Part shown: in pieces, positions 6,138 to 13,580 of the stretch | Layout: each line of letters starts with the position of its first letter | Position numbering within the stretch: the stretch's first letter is position 1 | NCBI GenBank assembly: GCA_903835325.1 | Contig: CAILMU010000034.1 | Location: forward strand, 1-14,097 | Reading direction: 5' to 3' | DNA: 14,097 bases | Source: an uncultured Microcaldota archaeon | GTDB taxonomy: Archaea; Micrarchaeota; Micrarchaeia; Anstonellales; Bilamarchaeaceae | Position numbers and translations under genes: made by a program | The notes under the pieces: model-generated | The model's input: only the letters and a program-made list of their open reading frames with translations | Databases searched by the model: none | Told to the model about the DNA's origin: nothing

Positions 6138-6147
6138 ATATTTAAAC
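6138..6147 (+). promoter_or_regulatory. TATA box for tRNA-Arg
   Basis: CATATTTAAA lies about 40 bp upstream of the mature tRNA 5' end. It stands back-to-back with the operon promoter. Confidence 0.5.
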
Positions 6148-6185
6148 ATGTTTGTTATCCGTGAGATGCTTAACCGGGTCATAAT

Positions 6186-6292
6186 GCCCTCGTAGTCTAG
6201 CCTGGATAGGACGCAACCCTGCGATGGCGCTTTTCATATTGGAAAGCCGCAGCCAGAAAGGTTGATGGGCGGGTTCAAATCCCACCGAGGGC
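6186..6292 (+). tRNA. tRNA-Arg(GCG) with a 34-nt intron
   Basis: Acceptor GCCCTCG/CGAGGGC, D stem GTCT/GGAC, anticodon stem CAACC (6214-6218) / GGTTG (6260-6264), and T loop TTCAAAT with one mismatch in its stem. The anticodon loop is 41 nt. Splicing after base 37 (6225-6258 removed) gives CTGCGAA with anticodon GCG. The intron can pair TGGC with GCCA and GCTTTTC with GAAAGC, with bulges in the style of archaeal bulge-helix-bulge substrates, though not a textbook one. No CCA is encoded. GTTTTTCT just downstream (6301-6308) may terminate transcription. Confidence 0.82.
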
Positions 6293-6662
6293 GTACCTTA
6301 GTTTTTCTCCCGGTATTCTTCTTTCTTTAGGGGCATACAGTATTCTTCCGGGCGTCTGTACACCAATAAGACCAGGCTCGCCAATAACAATAACGTTCGA
6401 TTACCCGAGCCTGATCTTATTGCGGAGCACAATGTTTTCATAGGAGCACACATCGCTCGCGGTCACCGATATACCAAGGCCGCGAGGGTCGATAAGGTTC
6501 TCTTCCGGAGCACTATGTGGATGTGGATTTCGAGGTCGATGCGTCGACCTCGAATATTCGAGGCAGTAAGCCTCGAAACTCCGGTTTTACAAAGGCCACA
6601 TCTGTAATTTAGGCTCCTCTAGTCCAGGCTTCTCTTAAGGCACCCCACCCCTGGATAATAGC
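6293..6662. other. 370-bp gene-free stretch with dense hairpins (possible structured RNA)
   Basis: No convincing ORF occurs here. I find four strong inverted repeats: 6364-6380 with 6406-6422 (16 of 17 paired); 6456-6464 with 6478-6486 (9 bp, one G-U); 6529-6539 with 6544-6554 (perfect 11 bp, loop TGCG); and 6557-6564 with 6570-6577 (perfect 8 bp). An outer stem 6505-6510/6579-6584 (CCGGAG/CTCCGG) encloses the last two. GATGTGG (6520-6526) can pair across it with CCACATC (6596-6602), a possible pseudoknot. GGAGCAC occurs three times (6424, 6443, 6507). I could not match it to RNase P, SRP or rRNA. Confidence 0.45.
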
Positions 6663-7058
6663 TCATCCCTTTCCGCTTGATTTGGTCTGGGATTCCGATA
6701 AGATGATCACGTATCTCACGATACATCCCACCACCGTCGCGATGAGCCCGCTGATGCATCCGACGTATAATACCACATAGAAGCCCAAAGCTGACAGGCG
6801 CAAGAGGGACGGCAGCACTATGGGAAGACATTCCAAGAAAGACAATACGAATCCATAAACAAAAGAGATGGTGGCAGTGTCGAGCAAGGTATTCCGATTC
6901 CTCAGGAAATAGAAGATGAGTGCGGTTAATGAGGAGATTACGATGTACTGATAGATCACGCTGAGGAACAGGATGCCGTTCAGGAGATAGATCAGCAAAA
7001 CGTCCAGGACTATCCCTATCAGCAAAGCGATGATGAAATCTTTCCAGTTTATTTCCAT
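6663..7058 (-). CDS. Small integral membrane protein, about four helices, unknown function
   Basis: I do not recognise the family. The 131-aa product has hydrophobic spans at roughly residues 8-28, 29-51, 60-84 and 89-118, a short basic loop FLRNRNT after the second, and a polar C-terminus ESQTKSSGKG. A GAGGTG site 6 nt before the ATG supports the start, and TTTTAATTAAG around 7100-7110 is a suitable TATA box, so it is probably transcribed alone. The cysteine-rich gene upstream on the same strand ends with a terminator hairpin. Confidence 0.75.
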   Translation of the reverse strand: MEINWKDFIIALLIGIVLDVLLIYLLNGILFLSVIYQYIVISSLTALIFYFLRNRNTLLDTATISFVYGFVLSFLECLPIVLPSLLRLSALGFYVVLYVGCISGLIATVVGCIVRYVIILSESQTKSSGKG

Positions 7059-7144
7059 TTTCTACACCTCGTCACCCGGTAATCGTTCTTGACTTGACCT
7101 TAATTAAAACGATATATAGCGTATGGGCGAGTCTATCGGCGCCT

Positions 7145-7177
7145 TGAAAAAATGAAAAATAGAGGGGGTTTCCCCTC
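7145..7177 (-). terminator. Terminator after the cysteine-rich gene
   Basis: GAGGGG (7162-7167) - GTTT - CCCCTC (7172-7177) forms a perfect 6-bp stem. On the - strand it is followed by a T-rich tract (tatttttcatttttt). Confidence 0.6.
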
Positions 7178-7195
7178 GATCTGCTCTTCCACGCT

Positions 7196-8968
7196 TTACG
7201 ATGGGGCGCAGACGCTGTTCTTGCAGGAATACCCTGCGCAGCATGCTCCAGCGGCTCCCGTCGCAGCTGAGCAAGCGCCGGATTTCTGGCAGGCCGAACA
7301 TACTCCATTGGAGCATAGGTACGGGCTGCAGCATTCGGTGTCGCTCGAACAGGTGGCGCCTTTCTCTTGGCATGAGCTCGAAGAGGTGCAGACGTATTTC
7401 CCGCTGCAGTAATATCCGTTGCAGCATTCTGACGAGCTCTTGCAGGAGCCGGATGTCCTGCACATGCCGCTGCAAGCTCCACCTATGCAGCTAAAGCCGG
7501 AGCAGCAGTCGCTGTCAGCGCTGCATTTCCCACCTAAGTTGGCACAAGTCGGCTGCTCTACGCAGTAGCCGTTGTCGCTGCAATAAAGGCCACTGCAGCA
7601 ATCGGATGAGCTGCTGCATTTGCCGGCTGTCAGGCACGACTTCATGCAATATCCGTCCTTGCAGCTCAGGCCGGAACAGCAGTCGGCGGCCAAACTGCAT
7701 GCAACTCCCTGATCTTTGCATAATGGCTGGCAGTAGTTGTTCTGGCAGGAATAGCCAGAGCAGCAGTCGCCGAGGCTCGAACAGATGCCCGACGTCTTGC
7801 ACGCCTGGCATTTACCATTCGAGCATGACAGGCCGGAGCAGCAGCTGGCATTTGCTGGAGCCGCGCTCGTCGCAGCGCCTACGACGGCGCACGTCTGCCC
7901 CTGCGAAATGCAGGTCGGTCTTTTCTGGCAAACGCTGTTTGTGCAGCTCAAGCCAGAACAGCAGTCGCTATCCGTGCTGCATTTCCCCTGTTCATTCATG
8001 CAGGTGCCGCCGCACATGCCGTTCGTGCATGATAAGCCATCGCAGCATGCGGTCGCATTGACCCGGACTCCTGCGATATTGGTCGTGGTTCCGACCTCGC
8101 AGGCCTGGCCGCGCTGGACGCATGCCTGCTCTACGCAATAGTTATTATAGCAGTAAGAGTCGGCGCAGCAGGTCCCGTAGTACGTCGTATTCGACGGAAC
8201 GAACGCAGCGGCAGTGGCCCCGGGGGCATAACCGCATCTTTGCCCTGTCTGGACGCATTGCTGCGTAGGAGGCGTGCAAACGCCATTCAGGCACTGGTAG
8301 TCGCCGCAACACTTACCATAATATGTCGGATTATTAACGAACGCGCTCAGCTTGCTCGGCCCGTAATCGCAGAACTGGCCCTTGTCCACGCATTGCGTTT
8401 CGCGCTTAATGCATTGGCCGTTGACGCATGCCATACCTTCGCAGCATGCTCCGTAATAGGCTGACTGGTTAGGGACAAGCATCGAATATGTGGCTACTGT
8501 GCTTGCGCTCCCATAACCGCAGGAGTTGCCCTCCTGACGGCAGTTTTCGCAAGTCGTAGGTCTGCTCACGTTCCCGCAGGTCGGGCATTTGTTATCTACG
8601 CAATACACCGCCGTATAGCAGGTGACGTCACGGGTGATCCCGGTATTATCTGTGAATGTGTTCCGCTGTCCTTGGCTCCCTGAAGGCACAGCAAGGACTT
8701 CCCCTCCGCTGCCTCTTACGACAAGCGAACCATTGTCGCCGGGATTCATGCCCGTGGCGATATTATTCGGGGGATTCCCGAGTATGCTAAGGCCGCTGTT
8801 TGTCGAAGCGTTGTTTGCCGAACAACAGGGGGCCTTGAAGAAATAGAACACCATGAACAGCAGGAATGCTCCGAGCAGCAATCCTATGAGGAGGAATGTC
8901 AATCTCCCGTACAAAGTATCCAATCCTTTTCCAGGGATATCCGTGACTTTACCGATAATATCAGCCAT
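7196..8968 (-). CDS. Membrane-anchored protein with 13 six-cysteine (knottin-like) modules
   Basis: A 590-aa protein. After 22 residues, a hydrophobic helix (about 23-44, LTFLLIGLLLGAFLLFMVFYFF) anchors it; the rest is probably outside the cell. A Ser/Gly/Asn linker leads to 13 consecutive modules from about residue 138 to the end. Each has six cysteines in the order C-C-CC-C-C, with the consensus C..xGxxC(S)xxxDCCSGLSCxNGxC. Modules 1-4 have a long second loop (about 40 aa per module, with YYGxCC); modules 5-13 are compact (about 27 aa). This spacing is that of inhibitor-cystine-knot peptides and Dickkopf-like domains; whether the pairing is 1-4, 2-5, 3-6 is inference. It may be a cell-surface adhesin or host-contact protein. 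The ATG has GGTG 5 nt upstream. Confidence 0.85.
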   Translation of the reverse strand: MADIIGKVTDIPGKGLDTLYGRLTFLLIGLLLGAFLLFMVFYFFKAPCCSANNASTNSGLSILGNPPNNIATGMNPGDNGSLVVRGSGGEVLAVPSGSQGQRNTFTDNTGITRDVTCYTAVYCVDNKCPTCGNVSRPTTCENCRQEGNSCGYGSASTVATYSMLVPNQSAYYGACCEGMACVNGQCIKRETQCVDKGQFCDYGPSKLSAFVNNPTYYGKCCGDYQCLNGVCTPPTQQCVQTGQRCGYAPGATAAAFVPSNTTYYGTCCADSYCYNNYCVEQACVQRGQACEVGTTTNIAGVRVNATACCDGLSCTNGMCGGTCMNEQGKCSTDSDCCSGLSCTNSVCQKRPTCISQGQTCAVVGAATSAAPANASCCSGLSCSNGKCQACKTSGICSSLGDCCSGYSCQNNYCQPLCKDQGVACSLAADCCSGLSCKDGYCMKSCLTAGKCSSSSDCCSGLYCSDNGYCVEQPTCANLGGKCSADSDCCSGFSCIGGACSGMCRTSGSCKSSSECCNGYYCSGKYVCTSSSSCQEKGATCSSDTECCSPYLCSNGVCSACQKSGACSAATGAAGACCAGYSCKNSVCAPS

Positions 8969-8998
8969 TATAGCACCGAAAACGATTAGGATGCAAGC

Positions 8999-9006
8999 AT
9001 TATAAA
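8999..9006 (-). promoter_or_regulatory. TATA box of the cysteine-rich gene
   Basis: TTTATAAT on the - strand lies about 30 bp before the ATG, so the transcript would have a very short leader. Confidence 0.45.
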
Positions 9007-9075
9007 CGTGCTTTTAAGGCATTGCAGGATGGATTTAAGGGAAAACCTGCGTCTTATAATATATTAGATTAGGTT

Positions 9076-9203
9076 TGGGCCCGATGAGATTTGAACTCAT
9101 GACCTTTCGATTTCAGAAGACTGAGGGAGAAAGTTTTTGATGAAACTTTTTCCCAAAAAGTTTCTATCAGTCGAACGCTCTAGCCGAGCTGAGCTACGGG
9201 CCC
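9076..9203 (-). tRNA. tRNA-Ile(GAT) with a 53-nt intron
   Basis: Acceptor GGGCCCG/CGGGCCC, D stem GCTC/GAGC, anticodon stem TTCGA/TCGAA, T arm ATGAG-TTCAAAT-CTCAT, discriminator A. Removing 9112-9164 leaves the loop CTGATAA, the standard archaeal tRNA-Ile(GAU) loop, with the intron after base 37. The intron contains a perfect 10-bp hairpin, GAAACTTTTT-GGG-AAAAAGTTTC, and its 3' part has TCAGT that can pair with exon ACTGA. TTTTAAAAG around 9238-9246 is a likely TATA box. No CCA is encoded. Confidence 0.9.
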
Positions 9204-9280
9204 GTAGCTTGAAGATAGGATTTAATCGTACCGTACTCTTTTAAAACGAATCCGCGTGCGGAGCGCGAGGGGCATCCTCT

Positions 9281-9733
9281 TCATGATTCGGATACCACGA
9301 TCATAGTTTTGGTCTTGGTTATCCCCTCGATGCTTTGAAGCTTTTCAAGGAGGATGGTCTGGAACGCTTCCATATCCTTTGCCCTCACAGTCACGAGAAG
9401 GTCAGCATCACCCGTCACGATATCGACGCTTTGGACGGCATCGAGATTCCTGATATCTGATGCCACATCACGCTGCGTCCGCTTCATTTTCTTCAGCATG
9501 GCGATGTCGACGAAAACCAGCACGTGCGCCTTCATCCCAAGGCCGAGGAGAGGGTAGTTTTTGCGTATCGTATATCCGGATATCAGGCCATCCTCCTCGA
9601 GCTTCCTGATGCGGTGATGGATAGTGGATGCGGGCATGCCCATCTTCCTCGATATGGTGTGTATGCGCATCTTCGCGTTCTTCTCGAGCAGTTTTAGGAG
9701 CTCCAAATCGGTTTCGTCTATTTTCTTGTCCAT
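9281..9733 (-). CDS. Lrp/AsnC family transcription regulator
   Basis: A 150-aa protein with the usual two-part build. The N-terminal winged helix-turn-helix (about 1-62) has DETDLELLKLLEKNAKMRI and the recognition region MGMPASTIHHRIRKLEEDGLI. The C-terminal alpha/beta RAM domain (about 68-148) has VDIVTGDADLLVTVRAKD and usually binds an amino acid and forms octamers. The ATG at 9733 follows a TATA-like TTAATATATATT by about 20 bp, so the message is probably leaderless. A 15-bp palindrome immediately upstream suggests autoregulation. It is divergent from an asparagine synthetase gene, which makes that gene a natural target (inference). Confidence 0.93.
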   Translation of the reverse strand: MDKKIDETDLELLKLLEKNAKMRIHTISRKMGMPASTIHHRIRKLEEDGLISGYTIRKNYPLLGLGMKAHVLVFVDIAMLKKMKRTQRDVASDIRNLDAVQSVDIVTGDADLLVTVRAKDMEAFQTILLEKLQSIEGITKTKTMIVVSES

Positions 9734-9735
9734 AT

Positions 9736-9750
9736 TTGGAATATTTCCAA
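9736..9750. promoter_or_regulatory. Perfect inverted repeat TTGGAA-TAT-TTCCAA, candidate Lrp-family operator
   Basis: It starts 3 bp upstream of the regulator's first codon and overlaps its expected transcription start, as an autorepression site would. Confidence 0.5.
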
Positions 9751-9779
9751 TATATATTAAAAAATGTTACGTTTTTTGT

Positions 9780-9815
9780 AAAAATTGCAATTTTTCTTGG
9801 CCAATTAATATATAC
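9780..9815. promoter_or_regulatory. Two palindromes and the TATA box in front of the asparagine synthetase
   Basis: AAAAATTGCAATTTTT (9780-9795) is a perfect 16-bp palindrome and TTGGCCAA (9797-9804) a perfect 8-bp one. TTAATATATAC (about 9805-9815) is the TATA box of the + strand gene. Protein bound at the palindromes would sit at or just upstream of BRE/TATA. Confidence 0.5.
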
Positions 9816-9846
9816 AAGCCCGGGAGCAGGACATATCAGTGATATT

Positions 9847-10752
9847 ATGAAGGACCAGAAAAAGTCATATCTGAAACTGACATCGGGCATCTTGAGGTAT
9901 ACCACGGATTTCTTCCACAGGAGCAATTTCACGCAGCTCATGCCAGTCATTCTCTCATCGGTCACAGACCCGCTCGGCCCAGACCCGGGGAGCACGGTCA
10001 TCAAGACCGGGGAGATAGAATACTTAGGTCAGAGGCTGAGCCTGACCCAGTCCATGATATTGCACAAGCAGATCGCTATCAAGGAGGGGCTGGAGAGGAT
10101 TTTCATCATCTCACCGAACGTCCGGCTCGAGCATCCTATGAGGCGGGAGAGCGGAAAACATCTCTTCGAGTTCTCGCAGGTTGATTTCGAGATAGCGCAC
10201 GCCAAACAGGAGGATGTCTTCGCCTTGATGGAAGGCTTCATGGCCGGATTAATGACGCATATGGATGCGCATTATTCAGATGAGCTCGAAACCTTGGGGA
10301 GGAAGCTCCCCAGGATAGAAGGGCCGTTCAAGATTTATTCGACCTACGAGCTTGCCGAAAAATATGGTCCGGATTGGGAGATGCAGGCATCGCTTGGTTC
10401 GAGCCAGCCGTTCTGGGTGCTCGACCATAAGCGGGAGTTCTATGACAAGGACGATCCCTCTCGCCCGGGGCATCACCTGAACTACGACTTGGTGTATCCT
10501 GAAGGTTATTGCGAAGCGCTGTCCGGAGCAGAACGGGAACATAATTTTTCATTAATCATGGAAAAGATCGAAAAGCACGGCCTCGACAAATCGAGGTATG
10601 GACCCTATCTCGATGTGGCGAAGACAGGCTTGGTTCCTTCCGCTGGAGGCGGTTTCGGAGTCGAACGGCTCTCGCGCTTCGTTTCCGGAGCAAGCCATGT
10701 CGGCGATGTCCAGCTATTCAGGAGAGTGCCTGGGGAGCCGGTCGTAGTCTGA
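9847..10752 (+). CDS. asnA: Archaeal asparagine synthetase, AspRS-like (AsnA type)
   Basis: A 301-aa class II aminoacyl-tRNA-synthetase catalytic core without an anticodon-binding domain. Motif 2 is at residues 98-115 (MRRESGKHLFEFSQVDFE) and motif 3 at 267-275 (GGGFGVERL). This size and build match the archaeal AspRS paralogue shown in Pyrococcus to make asparagine from aspartate, ammonia and ATP. A full AspRS would have about 130 extra N-terminal residues with an OB fold. The ATG at 9847 lies shortly after the TATA box at 9805-9815; upstream in-frame codons run antisense through the regulator and are ignored. Lysyl- or aspartyl-tRNA synthetase-like paralogues remain less likely alternatives. 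Confidence 0.88.
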   Translation: MKDQKKSYLKLTSGILRYTTDFFHRSNFTQLMPVILSSVTDPLGPDPGSTVIKTGEIEYLGQRLSLTQSMILHKQIAIKEGLERIFIISPNVRLEHPMRRESGKHLFEFSQVDFEIAHAKQEDVFALMEGFMAGLMTHMDAHYSDELETLGRKLPRIEGPFKIYSTYELAEKYGPDWEMQASLGSSQPFWVLDHKREFYDKDDPSRPGHHLNYDLVYPEGYCEALSGAEREHNFSLIMEKIEKHGLDKSRYGPYLDVAKTGLVPSAGGGFGVERLSRFVSGASHVGDVQLFRRVPGEPVVV

Positions 10753-10783
10753 TTTTTCTATTTTTCTATATAATATATAGCAT

Positions 10784-11899
10784 ATGAGGATCGCCATCGT
10801 TTCCGACCTGCATCTCGGCTACTCCCGCTTCGAGGGCGATTCCTACGGCCAGGCCGAGAAAGCGATACTCGATGCATCCTCCAGGTCAGACCTCATACTC
10901 TGCGCAGGGGATATCTTCGATGTCAAGATACCGAAGCTCGAGACGTTGATGAGGGCTGTCGAGATTTTCGATAAATCGAAAGTCCCTGTGGTCGCTATTC
11001 ACGGGAACCATGAACGAAGGACAAAGGATACGACAAATCCGGTCCAGCTCCTATCCGCGAGCACGAACATGGCGTTGTTGCATGGCAAGGATTTCATTTT
11101 CGAAAAGGACGGGCGGACAGTTCAGGTATTCGGGATGGGAAGCGTGCCCGAGGAATTGGCAGAGGCGGCCCTGAAATCGTTGATGAAAGAGCGCTTCCAG
11201 CCGAAGGAGGGCGCTTTGCGCATACTCATGATACACCAGACGATCAAGGAACTGATTTCGGGTTCAGGAGACGAAGAGCTGTCGCTTGAATACCTTGAGA
11301 CGCTCCCCTTTGATCTCATCGTCGACGGGCACATCCATGAGACGATATCTCGAAACGACGGGAAATTCCTGATACCAGGGAGCACAGTGATAACGCAGCT
11401 CAAGGATTCCGAGACAGCTCCGAAAGGATATTTCCTGTATGATACGGAAACAAGGAAATCGGAATTCATTCCCATCGATTCGCGGAGGTTCTTCTACGAG
11501 AAGATGAAGTTCGAATCTGCGGATGAGACAACGATACGCGACGCGATAATAAAAAAAATCAAGGAATTGCGAGCGCTTTCGCCCGATTCATTGATAGCCA
11601 TAAAGATAGAAGGCACTTTGAAGAAAGGCCTTACATCATCAGATATCCAGCTCGATTCGTTCGAGAACGTCTTCATAGAGAACAATCTCGATTCGCAGAG
11701 CCTTCTCGCGCGCCTCGACAAGATAAAGGAGATGCGCCAGAACGCGCTGTCTGTCCGGGAGCTCGCCCTGAAGGAGCTCGCCAAGAAGACGGAGGGGTCT
11801 GTGACGATGTTCGACAGCTCTGAATTGTTCGAAAAACTTGTTCTGGGAGTTGACGAGACGATCGCGTATCTGGAAGAGAGGAATAAAAAGGAGACATGA
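10784..11899 (+). CDS. mre11: DNA double-strand break repair nuclease Mre11
   Basis: Mn-dependent exo/endonuclease that acts with Rad50 in processing DNA ends. The phosphoesterase motifs are complete: DLHLG (8-12), GDIFD (42-46), HGNHE (73-77), H151 in MIHQT and GHIHE (182-186). Residues 236-371 form the capping and Rad50-contact region. The length of 371 aa is typical for archaea. It starts 31 bp after the asparagine synthetase stop without a visible Shine-Dalgarno site. An AT-rich TATATAATATATAG lies too close to the ATG to be its own TATA, so readthrough from asnA is plausible. No rad50, herA or nurA adjoins, unlike the cluster in many archaea. Confidence 0.95.
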   Translation: MRIAIVSDLHLGYSRFEGDSYGQAEKAILDASSRSDLILCAGDIFDVKIPKLETLMRAVEIFDKSKVPVVAIHGNHERRTKDTTNPVQLLSASTNMALLHGKDFIFEKDGRTVQVFGMGSVPEELAEAALKSLMKERFQPKEGALRILMIHQTIKELISGSGDEELSLEYLETLPFDLIVDGHIHETISRNDGKFLIPGSTVITQLKDSETAPKGYFLYDTETRKSEFIPIDSRRFFYEKMKFESADETTIRDAIIKKIKELRALSPDSLIAIKIEGTLKKGLTSSDIQLDSFENVFIENNLDSQSLLARLDKIKEMRQNALSVRELALKELAKKTEGSVTMFDSSELFEKLVLGVDETIAYLEERNKKET

Positions 11900-12320
11900 A
11901 CAATCTAATTCGTTATCTTTGCAGGGATGACAGAGCCCGGTCAAATGTGCGGCGCTTAGGAAGGCTTTTTGTCTCAGGCTTCTCAAAGGGCAAAAACCCT
12001 GGAAAAAGCCCTGAGATGCGACTCCGGCCTTAGGATACGCCGTGGCTTAGTGCCTGCGCAGGTTCAAAAGCTTTGAAATCTGGCGATTTCAAAATTTGCC
12101 AGCAAAGCTGACAATCCTGCTCCCTGCATACTGATCAGGTCAGAGGACGCTAACTCGTAGTGTCCTCTGATCAGGTCTAAAATCCTGCTCTAGCGCTTTC
12201 TGATCTGGTCTAAGTTTAGGCCAGCGGTGTCCATCCGACCGAGAGAGCTTCTGAGAAGAGAAGTTAATAAATATCCCTATAGGGAAATTGATAATTGGAT
12301 TTCTATAACCATTTCAATCA
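11900..12320. other. 421-bp gene-free stretch with repeats and hairpins
   Basis: No credible gene occurs here. Visible structure: AGGCTTTTT and CTCAGG near 11963-11980 pair with AAAAAGCC and CCTGAG near 12004-12015. A perfect 9-bp stem TTTGAAATC-TGGC-GATTTCAAA lies at 12072-12093. Another 9-bp stem pairs 12140-12148 with 12162-12170. CTGATCAGGTC occurs at 12131-12141 and 12167-12177, and as CTGATCTGGTC at 12200-12210. AATCCTGCTC heads two units, 12113 and 12181. A promoter-like motif follows at 12237. The first hairpin may terminate mre11. The remainder could be a structured RNA or a decayed mobile element. Confidence 0.5.
12237..12255 (+). promoter_or_regulatory. Upstream promoter-like motif, copy 3, with TATA-like sequence at 12263-12273
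   Basis: gaccgagagagcttctgag is followed after 7 bp by gttaataaata, and just beyond by a perfect palindrome TCCCTATAGGGA (12274-12285). It points toward the 3' end of the Asp-box gene, which is on the opposite strand, so no coding target is visible. Confidence 0.4.
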
Positions 12321-13580
12321 TTAAAGGATTGAGGTGTTCTCCGGAAGAGTGAGTCCCCATTTGAATTGAGCCGCATATTCGATCTGGGTTTTGGTAATCA
12401 TAAAGATGCCATTGTTTGCGCCGAAAAGCAAGTTACCGGATCGGTCCATGAATAACGATCTAGGGCCGTTTTCTCTGGTAAGATCGTCTTGGTAAAAGAG
12501 AAGCTTCCATGATGAGCCGAAATCTTCGGAAAAGAATATAGTCTGTTTCGGTTGTGATGCAGGGAGAAGGATGAAATGCCTTGATGGGTTAGATGGATCC
12601 GTGATATGATCAAGGGTGGCTCCTCTGACAGATGCCTTAATCCAGGTTTTTGTCTTCTCATCCAAAATACGAGGTCCCCATCCTTCCGTATCAGCGAACC
12701 ATCGGGTTTTGCCGGAGTTATCAGGGAATCCCCGAATAATTAGGCTGTGCCAATTTAGCCCTTTTGAAAAAGGCTCCCAATTCATTCCGCCATTTTTAGT
12801 CCCTATAATATAATAATCATCAAAATTTTCTCCTACGTATGCGCCGCGTTCATTCCGCTTATAATTTGCATGTCCTCCATCTTCTGTAGTCACATAAAAA
12901 GTATCTGAAGAATTCGGGTCCTGCCAAAAATCCCAGACTTTCCGGTTAATCATAGTTATTTCATATTGCTGGGGGATCTTCATCGATCTATAGAAGGGAC
13001 GGAATGTCATATCCCGGCCATGACCCGTCAGTACGAATAGCCCGCCATCCTGTGAGCCTGTTGCAGTATAGAATTTTCCGGAAACTTTATTGTCGGCTCT
13101 GACTATCATTGATATGAATTGATCTACATGTTTGGTTTCAGTGAACGATTCGCCGAAATCCTCGGAAACAAGGATCGAATGGAAAGAGACTCCATATACG
13201 AATCTGGGATCGACACTATCGATCGAAAAGCTAGACATGTCCCCTTTAGATGCCCAACTTTTCCCAAAATCCTTGGAATAACATAGGGTATAGACCGGAT
13301 TGAATTTTTCGTCGAGATAACTTTTGATTGCCATAACGATATTCGGACGTATTGGGTGTATCTCCGCATGTATGATTTTCTCAATCTTAGTGCATCGGTT
13401 TTCCTTCGGCGACTCTTTGATCAGCGTGGAATCTCCACTTGAGAGAATAGCGATATTTTGAGTTGTTGATGGTACATGGCTTTGCAAGAGCGGCATTGCC
13501 GCTATGAAAACAGCAGCCCCAGTGATTTTGGCACCTTTTGATATCTTTTCAGCATTCCTCAACATAGGTGAAGCAGTCAT
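12321..13580 (-). CDS. Secreted Asp-box beta-propeller protein (sialidase/sortilin-like)
   Basis: A 419-aa protein with a basic N-terminus and a hydrophobic segment at about 19-34 (ITGAAVFIAAMPLLQS), a likely signal or anchor. Asp-box motifs (SxDxGxxW) appear at residues 102 (SKDFGKSW), 139 (SEDFGESF), 261 (TKNGGMNW) and 351 (SEDFGSSW), each on a beta-hairpin turn of a propeller blade. This fold is shared by sialidases, sortilin/VPS10 and other carbohydrate- or protein-binding proteins. I cannot see the arginine triad and FRIP motif expected of an active sialidase, so enzymatic activity should not be assumed. The ATG at 13580 (or an in-frame ATG at 13565) follows TATA sequence CTATTTAAATAG by about 27 bp and has no ribosome binding site, which points to a leaderless message. 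Confidence 0.8.
   Translation of the reverse strand: MTASPMLRNAEKISKGAKITGAAVFIAAMPLLQSHVPSTTQNIAILSSGDSTLIKESPKENRCTKIEKIIHAEIHPIRPNIVMAIKSYLDEKFNPVYTLCYSKDFGKSWASKGDMSSFSIDSVDPRFVYGVSFHSILVSEDFGESFTETKHVDQFISMIVRADNKVSGKFYTATGSQDGGLFVLTGHGRDMTFRPFYRSMKIPQQYEITMINRKVWDFWQDPNSSDTFYVTTEDGGHANYKRNERGAYVGENFDDYYIIGTKNGGMNWEPFSKGLNWHSLIIRGFPDNSGKTRWFADTEGWGPRILDEKTKTWIKASVRGATLDHITDPSNPSRHFILLPASQPKQTIFFSEDFGSSWKLLFYQDDLTRENGPRSLFMDRSGNLLFGANNGIFMITKTQIEYAAQFKWGLTLPENTSIL

Noticed and set aside
7104..8061. Antisense and out-of-frame open reading frames over the cysteine-rich gene
   Set aside because: They arise from the repeated Cys/Ser/Gly codons. Only the 590-aa frame has a membrane anchor, start signals and regular modules.
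9628..9846. A 73-residue N-terminal extension of the asparagine synthetase
   Set aside because: It runs antisense through the regulator gene and both promoters; the ATG at 9847 fits the TATA box and the family length.
11927..11940. gacagagcccgg resembling the 3' conserved end of RNase P RNA
   Set aside because: The paired 5' conserved region (GGAAAGTCC-like) and the other core elements are missing on both strands.
12113..12210. CRISPR array
   Set aside because: The repeats are short, imperfect and irregularly spaced, with only two or three units and no cas genes.
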